Part shown: positions 52,107 through 60,521 of the stretch, in pieces
Layout of the letters: each line of letters begins with the position of its first letter
Numbering within the stretch: position 1 is the stretch's first letter
NCBI GenBank assembly: GCA_012517325.1
Contig: JAAYVF010000012.1
Coordinates: 17,068 to 81,067, forward strand
DNA: 64,000 bases
Origin: Myxococcales bacterium
GTDB lineage: Bacteria; Lernaellota; Lernaellaia; Lernaellales; Lernaellaceae
Direction of reading: 5' to 3'
Program-made: the position numbers and the translations under genes
The notes under the pieces: model-generated
Told to the model about the DNA's origin: nothing
Seen by the model: the letters and a program-made list of their open reading frames with translations, nothing else
Database searches by the model: none

Positions 52107-54350
52107 TTACCAGCCGCAGCCGCCGACCGAATCGTCGTCATCGTCGGCAGCCGCTTGATCGTCATTGTCGTTGTCGTCGTCGGCCGCATCGTCGTCGGCC
52201 GCATCGTCGTCGGTCGTGTCGTCGTCGACCGGTTCCTCTTCATCCACATAATCGTCGGGAACGGGACCCAGGCCGCCGAACTCGTAGTACACGCGATAGG
52301 CCTCCCGCAGCACTTCCGCCGCCGGCTTCCAGGTCGTTCGATCCATGTGGATGATCCCCATGGATTGCAGATACGGCGCAATGAATTCCGGCAAGCCGTT
52401 TTTCGTGAACCAGTTGAAGACACAGAACCACGTTACCGCGGCGAGGCGGCCGTTCGGGCGGACGTTGCCCTGCGGATCGAGCGCCGCGGTTTCGGTGAAC
52501 GCCTGCCAGGTGCCGCCGAACAGATCCACTTGTTCCTGCGCATTGCTGTCGTCGGCCTCGGACCAGGCCCCGTACTCGGTGGAAACGATCGGCAGCTCCG
52601 GTTTTTCCTGGGCGTGCTGCAGAATGAACTCCTTGGTTTCGGCGTACTGATCGTCGCCGTAGAAAACACCGTAATAAGTCGTCCAGCCCGCAACGTCGAG
52701 CGGTTCCTCCGTCGACAGGCTCAGGCGCCAGTTCTGGGCGGCCGGCGACTGGGTCAGCATCCGTCCGTCGTCGAGGTGAGTGTGGAAGTCGTCGGCGATT
52801 CGCTGGTTGTAAGCCGTGTTGGCGTAGGCGAAAACGAACGGGCACTCGTTCGATAGGCTCCAGAGGATGATTGAAGGACGGTTCGCGCCCGCCAGCGCCA
52901 TTTCCCGGAACATCTGATCGGCGATGCGTCGTTCGTCCTGCCGGCTCCAATTCCAACTGAAAAACCAATAAACCGGAATTTCTTCCATCACCGCCAGGCC
53001 GAGGCGATCGGCCAGCACGTAAGTATAAGGGTGATTCGGATAATGCCCGGTGCGCAGGAACAATACGTTCAACTCGCGGATGAGCTGCAAGTCGTCGCGA
53101 ATTTTCTCCCACGTCGCGCTTCGGCCGCTGTCCGGCCAATCCTCGTGGCGGGCGATGCCCGGCAAAAACGCCACGCGCCCGTTGAGCCGCAACTGGCCGT
53201 TTTCGCGCGTGACGGTGCGTACGCCGAACTGGTTGTAATGCACGTCGATGAAGCTTCCGGCGCGCGCCGTCGTTTCCATCACATAGAGGAAGGGGCCCTT
53301 CGGCGTCCACCGCAATGGCGCGACGATCCGCACGGAAAATTTCGCCACCCCCAAACCGCCTGCCGGAACCTGCACGGTGGCGGCATCCTCGCCTTCCAGG
53401 TAGGCGGGCTTGCCGATGATCGCGGCCGGATGCGGGTCGTTCAGATAGCCCGGCGCCGTCGGATCGACGTGATAGGGTTGCAGGCTCACCGTCACGCTTT
53501 GCGCGGCCGCGGTCTTGTTTTCGACGACCACTTTGACATCCAGCGTGCCGTTGTAGTCGCGCGGAATGATGTCGGCACGCACCACTTGGAGCGGCGGCGC
53601 GCTTTCCAGGTAGAGATCCTGGATGATGCCCGTGTAATCCCACCAGTCCATCGCGATCCACGCCGGCACTGCGTCCTGCCGGATGCCGGGGAACGGTTTA
53701 TCGATCCGCACGGCGATGAAGTTTTCGGCGCCGTAGTCGAGGTAGGCCGAGACATCGAAGGCGAACGGCGTATAGCCGCCCTCGTGAACGCCGACGTACT
53801 GGCCGTTGATCCACAAATCGAAAATATAGTTGGCGCCGAGGCTGATCAACCGATTGATGTTGCCCTGCCAGGTTTCCGGAACGAAGACCGAGCGGCGATA
53901 CCAGACGCCGCCGTGGAACGGCTCGGGAGGGTTCGACTCATCGCCCGGCATGTAGCTTTCGACCATCGGCAGCTTTTTACCAAGCCAGGCCGAATCGTCG
54001 TAACCCGGCAGATGCCGGCCGTCGCCTTCGGCCTCGATCGCCTGTAAAGTCTCGCCGTTTCGAGCGGCGAAGGACAAATCATGATTCAGCGTCAGGCGTT
54101 CCTTTTTCCAGTAGCCGCCGAGGTTGATCGTCGGATGATCCTGAAGCTCGAAATCCGGAACCGGACTGCCCCATTGCAACGCCACCGGTGCGCCGTTGAT
54201 CTGGACCCATTCCAGGGTTGCTTTCAAGCTGCCGACCTCACCGGCCCAACCTGAAATGGGCGATAAAAAAATGAAAATCGACCAGGCGATACCACAGAAG
54301 AACAAGAATGGGTGAGCCGCATTTCGAAAATGTCGGAAAAATTTTTTCAT
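52107..54350 (-). CDS. GH2 beta-galactosidase/glucuronidase-like enzyme with acidic C-terminal tail
   Basis: 747 residues. A long signal sequence (ending near GWAGE) precedes the GH2 sugar-binding domain (about 45-220), an Ig-like domain (about 230-340) and the catalytic barrel. The acid/base is E502 in WSLSNECPF and the nucleophile is E592 in IVSTEYGAW, matching the spacing of the family. Specificity (galactoside, mannoside or glucuronide) cannot be fixed. The last 45 residues are Asp-rich and end SVGGCGW, resembling the end of the GH84 gene. It heads a three-gene operon; GAGGGG lies a few bases before the ATG. Confidence 0.85.
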   Translation of the reverse strand: MKKFFRHFRNAAHPFLFFCGIAWSIFIFLSPISGWAGEVGSLKATLEWVQINGAPVALQWGSPVPDFELQDHPTINLGGYWKKERLTLNHDLSFAARNGETLQAIEAEGDGRHLPGYDDSAWLGKKLPMVESYMPGDESNPPEPFHGGVWYRRSVFVPETWQGNINRLISLGANYIFDLWINGQYVGVHEGGYTPFAFDVSAYLDYGAENFIAVRIDKPFPGIRQDAVPAWIAMDWWDYTGIIQDLYLESAPPLQVVRADIIPRDYNGTLDVKVVVENKTAAAQSVTVSLQPYHVDPTAPGYLNDPHPAAIIGKPAYLEGEDAATVQVPAGGLGVAKFSVRIVAPLRWTPKGPFLYVMETTARAGSFIDVHYNQFGVRTVTRENGQLRLNGRVAFLPGIARHEDWPDSGRSATWEKIRDDLQLIRELNVLFLRTGHYPNHPYTYVLADRLGLAVMEEIPVYWFFSWNWSRQDERRIADQMFREMALAGANRPSIILWSLSNECPFVFAYANTAYNQRIADDFHTHLDDGRMLTQSPAAQNWRLSLSTEEPLDVAGWTTYYGVFYGDDQYAETKEFILQHAQEKPELPIVSTEYGAWSEADDSNAQEQVDLFGGTWQAFTETAALDPQGNVRPNGRLAAVTWFCVFNWFTKNGLPEFIAPYLQSMGIIHMDRTTWKPAAEVLREAYRVYYEFGGLGPVPDDYVDEEEPVDDDTTDDDAADDDAADDDNDNDDQAAADDDDDSVGGCGW
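52110..52241 (-). repeat. Asp-rich C-terminal tail with terminal Cys motif (GH2 gene)
   Basis: The last 44 codons consist mostly of GAC/GAT with Ala and Asn codons and end GGCGW before TAA at 52107-52109. Confidence 0.85.
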
Positions 54351-54613
54351 GATTTTCCCCTCGACTTGAAAGAGCGGGTAAATGGGCCGGTCGGCGATTG
54401 TCCGGCTACCGTCATTGCACTATCGACAAGGTACCGAAGCCGATCCGCTGCGTCAAGAAATATGGCACTGAGTGCAATATTTTTTAAATTGAGACCCTCC
54501 TTCAATAAATAAACCCATTTTCGATAAGCATTTTACCGGTTTTTATCAATTCCGCCGCTGGACTCCGCGATCACTTGTTGGCCGAAAAATTGGGAAATAT
54601 TCATTTACCGCTT

Positions 54614-55342
54614 ATGAAAATCAACATTCGTTCCGATGAAAAATTTAGAATGCAACAAGATAAATTTGACCGAATCATTGAAGATAGTGAAGCGCAGTTC
54701 GCGTTAGAGCGGGCGATACGCGAAAGAGCGATCATCCGGCTGTTCATTCATCCGACCATCGCCCCACTGCGCGGGAATTTCGTCGGATTTCTGCACGACC
54801 AACTGTTGATCGACAATTTGGAGCCGAAAAAGCGGATTCGCGAACTGACCAAGGATTTGCAGATCGAAGCTCATTTCTGGCTGGATCGCCTGGGATATTG
54901 CACCTTCCCAACCCGATTTCTCGGCAAGGTCGGCACGGCGGAACAATATCTGGTCCAGAGCATGAAGTCGATTCGGGTGATACAGCGCCGTGACGCCCTC
55001 CGGGTCATTCCGGCCAAGACCTTGCCCGCCGTCTGCCTCAGCCTGAACGGCAAACCCTGTGAAGAAAAAACCATCGTCGAAAACGTGAGCATCACCGGGC
55101 TTTGCCTGAGTTTCGTCAAATCGCCCGCCATTCGCGTCGGGGCCATCCTGCCGAAAATCCAGTTGCTGCTGAATCAAGAGGACTACATCACCCTGCACGC
55201 CACCGTGCGCGCCAAGTATCATGGAGCGGGAGGGCGTTATTTTCTCGGCCTGGAATGGCTGAACGTCGACGCCGTGCAATTGAAAATGATTCAGAGCTAT
55301 GTTCTGGGATGTCAAAGGCGCGAACTGCAGAATCGGTTGTAA
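54614..55342 (+). CDS. PilZ-domain protein, YcgR-like
   Basis: About 243 residues. The C-terminal half is a PilZ domain with both c-di-GMP-binding elements: QRRDALRV (RxxxR type) and NVSITG (D/NxSxxG type). An N-terminal domain of about 110 residues, similar in position to YcgR's flagellar-brake domain, precedes it. It converges on the flagellar genes, which fits a role linking c-di-GMP to flagellar function. The start is uncertain: I give the ATG at 54614; a TTG at 54575 and an ATG at 54650 are also in frame, and none has a good ribosome site. Confidence 0.75.
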   Translation: MKINIRSDEKFRMQQDKFDRIIEDSEAQFALERAIRERAIIRLFIHPTIAPLRGNFVGFLHDQLLIDNLEPKKRIRELTKDLQIEAHFWLDRLGYCTFPTRFLGKVGTAEQYLVQSMKSIRVIQRRDALRVIPAKTLPAVCLSLNGKPCEEKTIVENVSITGLCLSFVKSPAIRVGAILPKIQLLLNQEDYITLHATVRAKYHGAGGRYFLGLEWLNVDAVQLKMIQSYVLGCQRRELQNRL

Positions 55343-55349
55343 CGGCCGG

Positions 55350-55649
55350 TCAAATCTTTCCCAACACTTCTTTTTCCCGTTGATTCAAGCGGTAAATAAA
55401 GGCCAGCACCTCGGCAACCGCCTGGTACAGCGCGGGAGGAATGGCGGTATCGACCGGCAGCTTGGCCAGGGCGGCGGCCAGGTCGGGGTCTTCGCGGAGC
55501 GGCACGCCGGCGGCGATCGCCCGCTCGATGATTTTTTCGGCGACGACGCCCAATCCCTTGGCGGTCAGGCGCGGGGCCTGATCTTTTTCGGGATCGTAGC
55601 GGATCGCCGCCGCGACTTTCCGTTTGGTTTTTTCCGTTTCCTTGCTCAT
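55350..55649 (-). CDS. FlhB C-terminal-domain-like protein (export switch paralogue)
   Basis: 99 residues matching only the cytoplasmic C-terminal domain of the FlhB/YscU export-switch family (AAAIRYDPEKDQAPRLTAKG, then AGVPLREDPDLAAAL). The usual NPTH autocleavage site is absent; the protein starts just after where it would be. Such stand-alone FlhB C-domain proteins (sometimes called FlhX) are known in flagellar operons. Its start overlaps the stop of the fliK-like gene by four bases, pairing two proteins that in other bacteria meet during the hook-to-filament switch. Confidence 0.82.
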   Translation of the reverse strand: MSKETEKTKRKVAAAIRYDPEKDQAPRLTAKGLGVVAEKIIERAIAAGVPLREDPDLAAALAKLPVDTAIPPALYQAVAEVLAFIYRLNQREKEVLGKI

Positions 55650-56791
55650 GCCTTGACGCTCAGCAATTTCTTCTCGCCGCCGGTGAAAAACAATTCTTCC
55701 GCCGTGGGCACGGGTTGCAGATCGAGGCCGACCCGGACCGCCAGATTCGGCTCCAGTCCGGCCTTGCTTAAATCCGCCTGCAGTTCCGGCAAGGCTTCTT
55801 CGACCAAAGCCGCGGTTTTTTCCCGCTCGGCATAGATGCCGACCTGCACCTGCTTTTTCAATACAGTGATCTGCGCGCGGATTTCTCCCAGTTGCGACAG
55901 GCGCAAGCGAATCAAGGCGGTGCTGACTTCCGGGTCGCGGGGCGCGGCGTCCTTTCCGCCCTCCCCCTGCTTTTTATAGATCCACAACTCTGTCGGCTGG
56001 GGCTCGCCCTGGAAAACGAAGGGAATTTGCAGGTGCACCGGCAAACCGCGCGATTCGAACAAGGCGTTCAACCCGCGAAACAAGGCGATCTGCTCTTTCA
56101 GTCCGCCGACCAACTGGGTCAGCTTTTCGGTGTCCTCGGGCGCCAGATTTTGGTTTTCGCGCAACAGATTCAGGTAATCGTCCTTGGACGCCGAGAGAAT
56201 TTTGTCCAGCAGGCCGGGCAGGTTTTTGCCGAGAAATTCGCGGATGCGCTCGCCCATTTTCAGCGGCGCGAGCCCCATCGTCACCGCCAGCATTTGCAGT
56301 TTCTCGGCCAATCCGGTGTCGGCCTGAAACAGATCGCCGAGCATCTGGGAGAGCCGCGAATACAGCTCGGCCAAGCCGGTTTTGGCGCCGGCGAAACCGT
56401 CCAGCAGCGAGCCGGTCAGCAATTGAACGAGGGCCTGATTTCGATCCGCCAAACCCGGCAGACGCACCCGCAGCAAACGCATCAAGGATTCTTCCTGGGA
56501 CGTATCTTCCGTGGCGACCCGTTGCAAGATGAAATTCCGCCCGTCTTGATTGACCTGGACCTCGATGCGCCCGCCGATCGGAAATTCGCCGTTGGCCTGG
56601 GCGGTCACCGCCGCGCCTTTGATCTCCAGCATGACCTTGCCGCCGCCGAAATTTTCGAGCACCAGCACCGACAACCGCTGACCCGGCGTCAAGGTTTGCA
56701 GAACATCATGGCGACGAGGAATAAAGGACAAGCCGGGCCGGATAACCGACCCTGCCTTGGAGGTTGGTTTGAGACTGACTTTTTCCGGCAT
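55646..56791 (-). CDS. fliK: FliK-like flagellar hook-length control protein
   Basis: 381 residues. The C-terminal region (about 245-365) matches the FliK C-domain pattern, with alternating strands and helices around RLRLSQLGEIRAQITVL and the end GLEPNLAVRVGLD. The N-terminal 230 residues are divergent, as usual for the family. FliK measures hook length and triggers the export specificity switch through FlhB. It begins one base after the 106-residue gene upstream and overlaps the FlhB C-domain-like gene downstream. Confidence 0.65.
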   Translation of the reverse strand: MPEKVSLKPTSKAGSVIRPGLSFIPRRHDVLQTLTPGQRLSVLVLENFGGGKVMLEIKGAAVTAQANGEFPIGGRIEVQVNQDGRNFILQRVATEDTSQEESLMRLLRVRLPGLADRNQALVQLLTGSLLDGFAGAKTGLAELYSRLSQMLGDLFQADTGLAEKLQMLAVTMGLAPLKMGERIREFLGKNLPGLLDKILSASKDDYLNLLRENQNLAPEDTEKLTQLVGGLKEQIALFRGLNALFESRGLPVHLQIPFVFQGEPQPTELWIYKKQGEGGKDAAPRDPEVSTALIRLRLSQLGEIRAQITVLKKQVQVGIYAEREKTAALVEEALPELQADLSKAGLEPNLAVRVGLDLQPVPTAEELFFTGGEKKLLSVKA

Positions 56792-57112
56792 TTAAATGGT
56801 CAGGTTAATATGCTTATACCCGCCGGAGCGAGCCGCGGACATCTTCTCGTCTCCCTCGGCCGGTTCCAGCTCGGATTCGTTTCCGGAAGCGCGTTTGCGG
56901 GGTTTTTGGCGGCGTTCCTCGCCCTTCTTCCGTTCCCGGACTTTTTCTTCTTCCTGAGTGGTCGAAACCGTGGTGCGGCGCAGGTTTTCGTCCCGCAAGG
57001 CTTGCGCCTCCGCCTGCTTTTGATGGAGGTCGACCTGCATTTGCTGGACGTTGGCCACGCGATCCACGATGGCGCTAGCGGCGATGGAATTGACTAAGCC
57101 GACGGGACTCAT
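56792..57112 (-). CDS. Small charged protein in flagellar operon, unknown
   Basis: 106 residues. After a short hydrophobic N-terminal part (to about residue 25) the protein is highly charged and predicted coiled-coil or disordered (about 28-85), ending KHINLTI. I do not recognise a family. It is the first gene of the unit with fliK-like and the FlhB C-domain-like genes (stop and next start adjacent). AAAGGAG lies about nine bases before the ATG, and a candidate FliA promoter lies about 118 bases upstream. Confidence 0.55.
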   Translation of the reverse strand: MSPVGLVNSIAASAIVDRVANVQQMQVDLHQKQAEAQALRDENLRRTTVSTTQEEEKVRERKKGEERRQKPRKRASGNESELEPAEGDEKMSAARSGGYKHINLTI

Positions 57113-57229
57113 TTTCCACCAACTCCTTTCCGACCTTCACCCTCTCCCGCGACCGATCGCCCGCGACCACAACCCTGTTGACATCCATTTTCAGATTCGC
57201 TTCTCGCGAATCTTATACCCCTATTTCAG

Positions 57230-57257
57230 TTATCGGTGTTTTCAGAAGGATTAATTA
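57230..57257 (-). promoter_or_regulatory. Candidate FliA (sigma28) promoter
   Basis: Read on the minus strand, TAATTAAT (complement of 57250-57257), a 12-base spacer and ACCGATAA (complement of 57230-57237) resemble the consensus TAAAGTTT-N11-GCCGATAA. The sigma factor itself is encoded at 59533-60324. Confidence 0.35.
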
Positions 57258-57380
57258 GCGCTTTCCGAAAAAAATCAGCCTCGATTTAATCTTTTTTTAT
57301 TGAATTTTTCAACACTCAACCCAACAAGAATTGCAAATCGAAATATCCGGCGAAAAACCGGCGGTGCGGATCACCGCTGT

Positions 57381-58037
57381 TTATTCTTCCGCCAAAATCG
57401 GCCAACCGCGCCGGAGAGCTTCCGCGCGCAACGGCCGCGACGGACGGATGACCACCGGATGGCCGACCGATTCCAACAGCGGCAGGTCGGAATGATGGTC
57501 GGCATAGGCAAACGAGGCGCGCAGGTCGATTCCCTCTTCGTGTGCCAGCGATTCGGCCGCGGTTTTCTTGTGCTTTCCTAAAAACAGCGGCCCGACCGAA
57601 CGGCCGGTCAGGAAACCGGCATCATCCTCCGCCAGGCGGGAACAGATCACGCGATTAAAGTCGAGTTCGCGGCCGAACCATTCGACATAGTAATCGACCG
57701 ACGCCGAAAGAAGCACCAGGTAATGACCCGCCCGGCGATGCTCCTCGATTTTCGCCAGAATGATCGGCGAAAGATAAGGCTTCAGGTATTTCTCACAGTA
57801 TTCCTGGGCGCCGGCCGTGAACTCCGCCAACCGCCGGCCTTTATAAAAACGCAGGCACAATTCGGAAATGGCTTCCATCGAGAGCCAATCGCGACGGTAA
57901 AGTTGTCCCGCGACGGCCACTTTCAAAAGGTAGCCCGCCGATATTTCGCGCCTTTCCCATAAATACCGGAAGCCGATCGAGGCGCTGTCGACGCGCAAGA
58001 GAGTTTTATCGAAATCGAAGAAGGCGGCGATTTTCAT
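57381..58037 (-). CDS. HAD-IB family phosphatase
   Basis: 218 residues with the HAD motifs in order: DFDKTLL (nucleophile and acid Asp), the S-x-S motif in LLSASVD (about residue 115), Lys near residue 155-160 (LGKHKKTA), and YADHHSDLPLLESVG. It resembles the SerB-like HAD-IB group, which includes phosphoserine and lipid-phosphate phosphatases; many members carry an N-terminal transferase domain that is absent here. It lies 43 bases downstream of the phosphatase-superfamily hydrolase gene. Confidence 0.78.
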   Translation of the reverse strand: MKIAAFFDFDKTLLRVDSASIGFRYLWERREISAGYLLKVAVAGQLYRRDWLSMEAISELCLRFYKGRRLAEFTAGAQEYCEKYLKPYLSPIILAKIEEHRRAGHYLVLLSASVDYYVEWFGRELDFNRVICSRLAEDDAGFLTGRSVGPLFLGKHKKTAAESLAHEEGIDLRASFAYADHHSDLPLLESVGHPVVIRPSRPLRAEALRRGWPILAEE

Positions 58038-58080
58038 GATCTTGCCGATACCCCGTCGACAAGGCTGATTTCGGGTGAAA

Positions 58081-59487
58081 TCAATTCACGTAACCCAACG
58101 AACGCAACCGCTTGGAAAGCTGATCGTTCATCTTCACTTGATTTTCGGTTTTCAATCGCCGGCGCAGATCATTCAGCCGGACATTGGTTTGCGCGATTTC
58201 TCGCTCCATCCGTTCGGTCGCCTGGGTTTGCGCGGCGGATAAATCGTCTTGCTCCCGGGGATCCCGGCGCAGATCGTACAACGCCGTGAATTTCTCGGTG
58301 GGATTCACAAAATGATGATATTTGAGCTGATCGGCGGCAATCGACACCGTCCAGTTGCCGCGGGTCTGTTCCCGGCCTTGCGGCTGGCCCATGCGCGTTT
58401 CGGCCAGCAAGCGACGGTCCGGCAGCGCTTCTCCTTTGACGATGGCGCTGGCCAGGCTGATGCCGTTGTTCTCCGGCAGCGACTTTTTCGCGGCGACCAG
58501 TTCCAGAATCGTATTGGGCAAGTCGACCAGACTAACCGGCGGCGCGAACCGCGACGCTTTGCTTTTCAACCAGGGGATCCGCATGATCAGCGGCACGTGA
58601 ATCGTTTCCTGCCAGCACTGGACCAGGTGCGCGCGGCCGCCGTGCTCGAGAAACTCCTCGCCGTGATCGGAGGTCAGGACCACCAGCGTATTCTCGCGCA
58701 GACCCATCTGATCCAGTTCCGCGAGAAACGCGCCGATCGCCTCGTCGGTCGCGCGGATTTCGCCGTCGTACAGCGCCACGATGTGCCGCAAGTCGCGCGG
58801 ATCCATTCCCGGAACCATGTCCGTCCGTTCGCGAATGTTGAAGCCGTCCACGGTTCCCGAATAATCCGGGTCGAACAAATCCACGTATTTTTTCGCCGGA
58901 TTGTAGGGATGATGCGGATCCCAATAATGCAGGAAAAGGAAAAACGGCCCTTTTTTCAAGCTCCGCAAATACTGCAAACCGCGACGCGTCACCTCGCCCG
59001 CCGTCGACGCGTTCGGGTCATCCAGGCCGTCGATCAATTCCGTGTCGTAAACGTCGAACCCCTGCTGGAAGTTGTACATCGTGTCCAGGAAAGGAGCGCA
59101 AACCACGCCGCCGGTCCGATAACCGCTGTCTTTCAAGACTTCCGCCAAGGTCACCGCGCCCAAGGGCAATGACTTGTTGACCAGGTCCGCGCCGTGGCCG
59201 CGCGGGTACAGGCCGGTGAAAATCGAGGCATGGCTGGGCAAGGTCCAGGGAGAACTGGCATAAGCCTGTTCGAAAACCACGCCTTCCGCCGCCAACCGAT
59301 CGACGGCCGGCGTCGTCGGCGGCTGGTAACCGTAGCAGCCGACGTGATCGGCGCGCAAGGTATCGACGCTGATCAGCACGACGTTGCGATAGGAAGAATC
59401 GGCTAACGGGTTGCAGCCGGCGAGCCAGAAAACAGCGGTTGTCAGCGTGGTGAGAAACCGGATCAACTTGACGAGGTAAGTGCTCAT
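58081..59487 (-). CDS. Alkaline-phosphatase-superfamily hydrolase lipoprotein (sulfatase-like fold, Thr nucleophile)
   Basis: 468 residues with a lipobox LAGC (Cys25) and the superfamily's metal sites: SVDTLRADH near residue 42, and the late block LTSDHGEEFLEHGG. In formylglycine sulfatases the nucleophile region is C-x-P-S-R; here the aligned sequence is T-L-P-S-H at residues 82-86, so the modifiable Cys and the following Arg are missing. A Thr nucleophile is characteristic of phosphoethanolamine and phosphoglycerol transferases of the same fold. I infer a phospho-transfer or phosphodiester activity rather than sulfate ester hydrolysis. It lies 45 bases downstream of fliA. Confidence 0.72.
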   Translation of the reverse strand: MSTYLVKLIRFLTTLTTAVFWLAGCNPLADSSYRNVVLISVDTLRADHVGCYGYQPPTTPAVDRLAAEGVVFEQAYASSPWTLPSHASIFTGLYPRGHGADLVNKSLPLGAVTLAEVLKDSGYRTGGVVCAPFLDTMYNFQQGFDVYDTELIDGLDDPNASTAGEVTRRGLQYLRSLKKGPFFLFLHYWDPHHPYNPAKKYVDLFDPDYSGTVDGFNIRERTDMVPGMDPRDLRHIVALYDGEIRATDEAIGAFLAELDQMGLRENTLVVLTSDHGEEFLEHGGRAHLVQCWQETIHVPLIMRIPWLKSKASRFAPPVSLVDLPNTILELVAAKKSLPENNGISLASAIVKGEALPDRRLLAETRMGQPQGREQTRGNWTVSIAADQLKYHHFVNPTEKFTALYDLRRDPREQDDLSAAQTQATERMEREIAQTNVRLNDLRRRLKTENQVKMNDQLSKRLRSLGYVN

Positions 59488-59532
59488 GGGATGGGAAAGA
59501 TCTTCCTTGTCGGAAGTTGACTAGTGAACCCG

Positions 59533-60324
59533 TTACAGCAGATCATCGGCGTCATTCTGCAAAACCCGGCGCAGCTTGGTCTTCAGGTGAATGACCGCTT
59601 TGTTGTGAATCTGGCTGACCCGGCTTTCGGTGATGCCGAGCACCAGGCCGATTTCCTTCATCGTCAATTCGTCGAAATAGTACATGGAGATGACGAAGCG
59701 CTCGTTTTTCGGCAGGTCGTCGATGGCCTGCGCGAGGAAATCGCGGACGTCTTGCAGGTTGAGCAGGCTGATCAGGTTTTCGGAGTGCGGTTCCTTGAAG
59801 TATTCGAGCGCGTTGCGGCGCTGGCCGGAATTGGAGGTATAGCCCAGGTCCTCGAAGGAAATCAGGCTGACGCCGCTGGCCTTGCCGAGCAGTTCCTGGA
59901 ACTCCTTCAGCGGGACGCCCATTTCCTTGGCCAGCTCGTCGTCGGTCGCCGGCCGCTTGTTGCGGTTTTCCAGCTCTTCCATGGCCTTTTGCATCGCGTG
60001 AAGCTTCTGGCGAATGGAACGCGGCACCCAATCGAGGCTGCGCAATTCGTCGAGGATCGCGCCGCGGATGCGGAATTCGGCATAGGTTTCGAATTTGATG
60101 TCGCGTGACGGATCGAATTTATCGATGGCGTCGATCAGGCCGAGGATGCCGGTGTTGATCAGATCGCCCAGTTCGATTTGCGGGGGCAGGCGGCGGATGA
60201 TGCGGCTGGCGACCAGTTTCACCAGGGGCATGTAGTGGTGAATCAGCCGATCGCGCATACGGATGCGTTCGGTCGCCGGAGCGTCCTTGTATTCGCGGAT
60301 GTCGACTTCGGTTACTTCAGCCAT
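59533..60324 (-). CDS. fliA: RNA polymerase sigma factor FliA (sigma28)
   Basis: 263 residues. Region 2 contains DLINTGILGLIDAIDKFDP and FETYAEFRIRGAILDELR; region 4 contains LTMKEIGLVLGITESRVSQI. These match FliA/WhiG-type sigma factors, which direct late flagellar genes. No anti-sigma factor FlgM is seen within the window. Its start overlaps the end of the small membrane-protein gene by 13 bases, a strong indication of co-transcription with flhF and flhG. Confidence 0.93.
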   Translation of the reverse strand: MAEVTEVDIREYKDAPATERIRMRDRLIHHYMPLVKLVASRIIRRLPPQIELGDLINTGILGLIDAIDKFDPSRDIKFETYAEFRIRGAILDELRSLDWVPRSIRQKLHAMQKAMEELENRNKRPATDDELAKEMGVPLKEFQELLGKASGVSLISFEDLGYTSNSGQRRNALEYFKEPHSENLISLLNLQDVRDFLAQAIDDLPKNERFVISMYYFDELTMKEIGLVLGITESRVSQIHNKAVIHLKTKLRRVLQNDADDLL

Positions 60325-60500
60325 AATTTTTCGTACGCCAGCCCACCGATGAATCCCGCCACGCCGAACCCGGCCGTCGCCAGCGCGGTTCGCTCAATCA
60401 CCGCCCATAGCGGCAAACCATGCACCGCTCCGGTGACCAGCGTGAGCAGGCAAGCCAATAAGGATATTCCCGCGATAAACTTTTTTGTCGCCGTACGCAT
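60312..60500 (-). CDS. Small two-helix membrane protein between flhG and fliA
   Basis: 62 residues with two predicted membrane helices (about 9-29 and 38-56). It overlaps the start of fliA by 13 bases and lies 21 bases after flhG. I do not recognise a family; small genes at this position are easily missed by gene finders. Confidence 0.5.
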   Translation of the reverse strand: MRTATKKFIAGISLLACLLTLVTGAVHGLPLWAVIERTALATAGFGVAGFIGGLAYEKLWLK

Positions 60501-60521
60501 CTAGCTTTTCGAGTTCTTGCC

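Noticed and set aside
54500..54545. FliA-type promoter before the PilZ gene (TAAA ... TTCGATAA)
   Set aside because: The spacing between the two elements is several bases too short compared with the sigma28 consensus.
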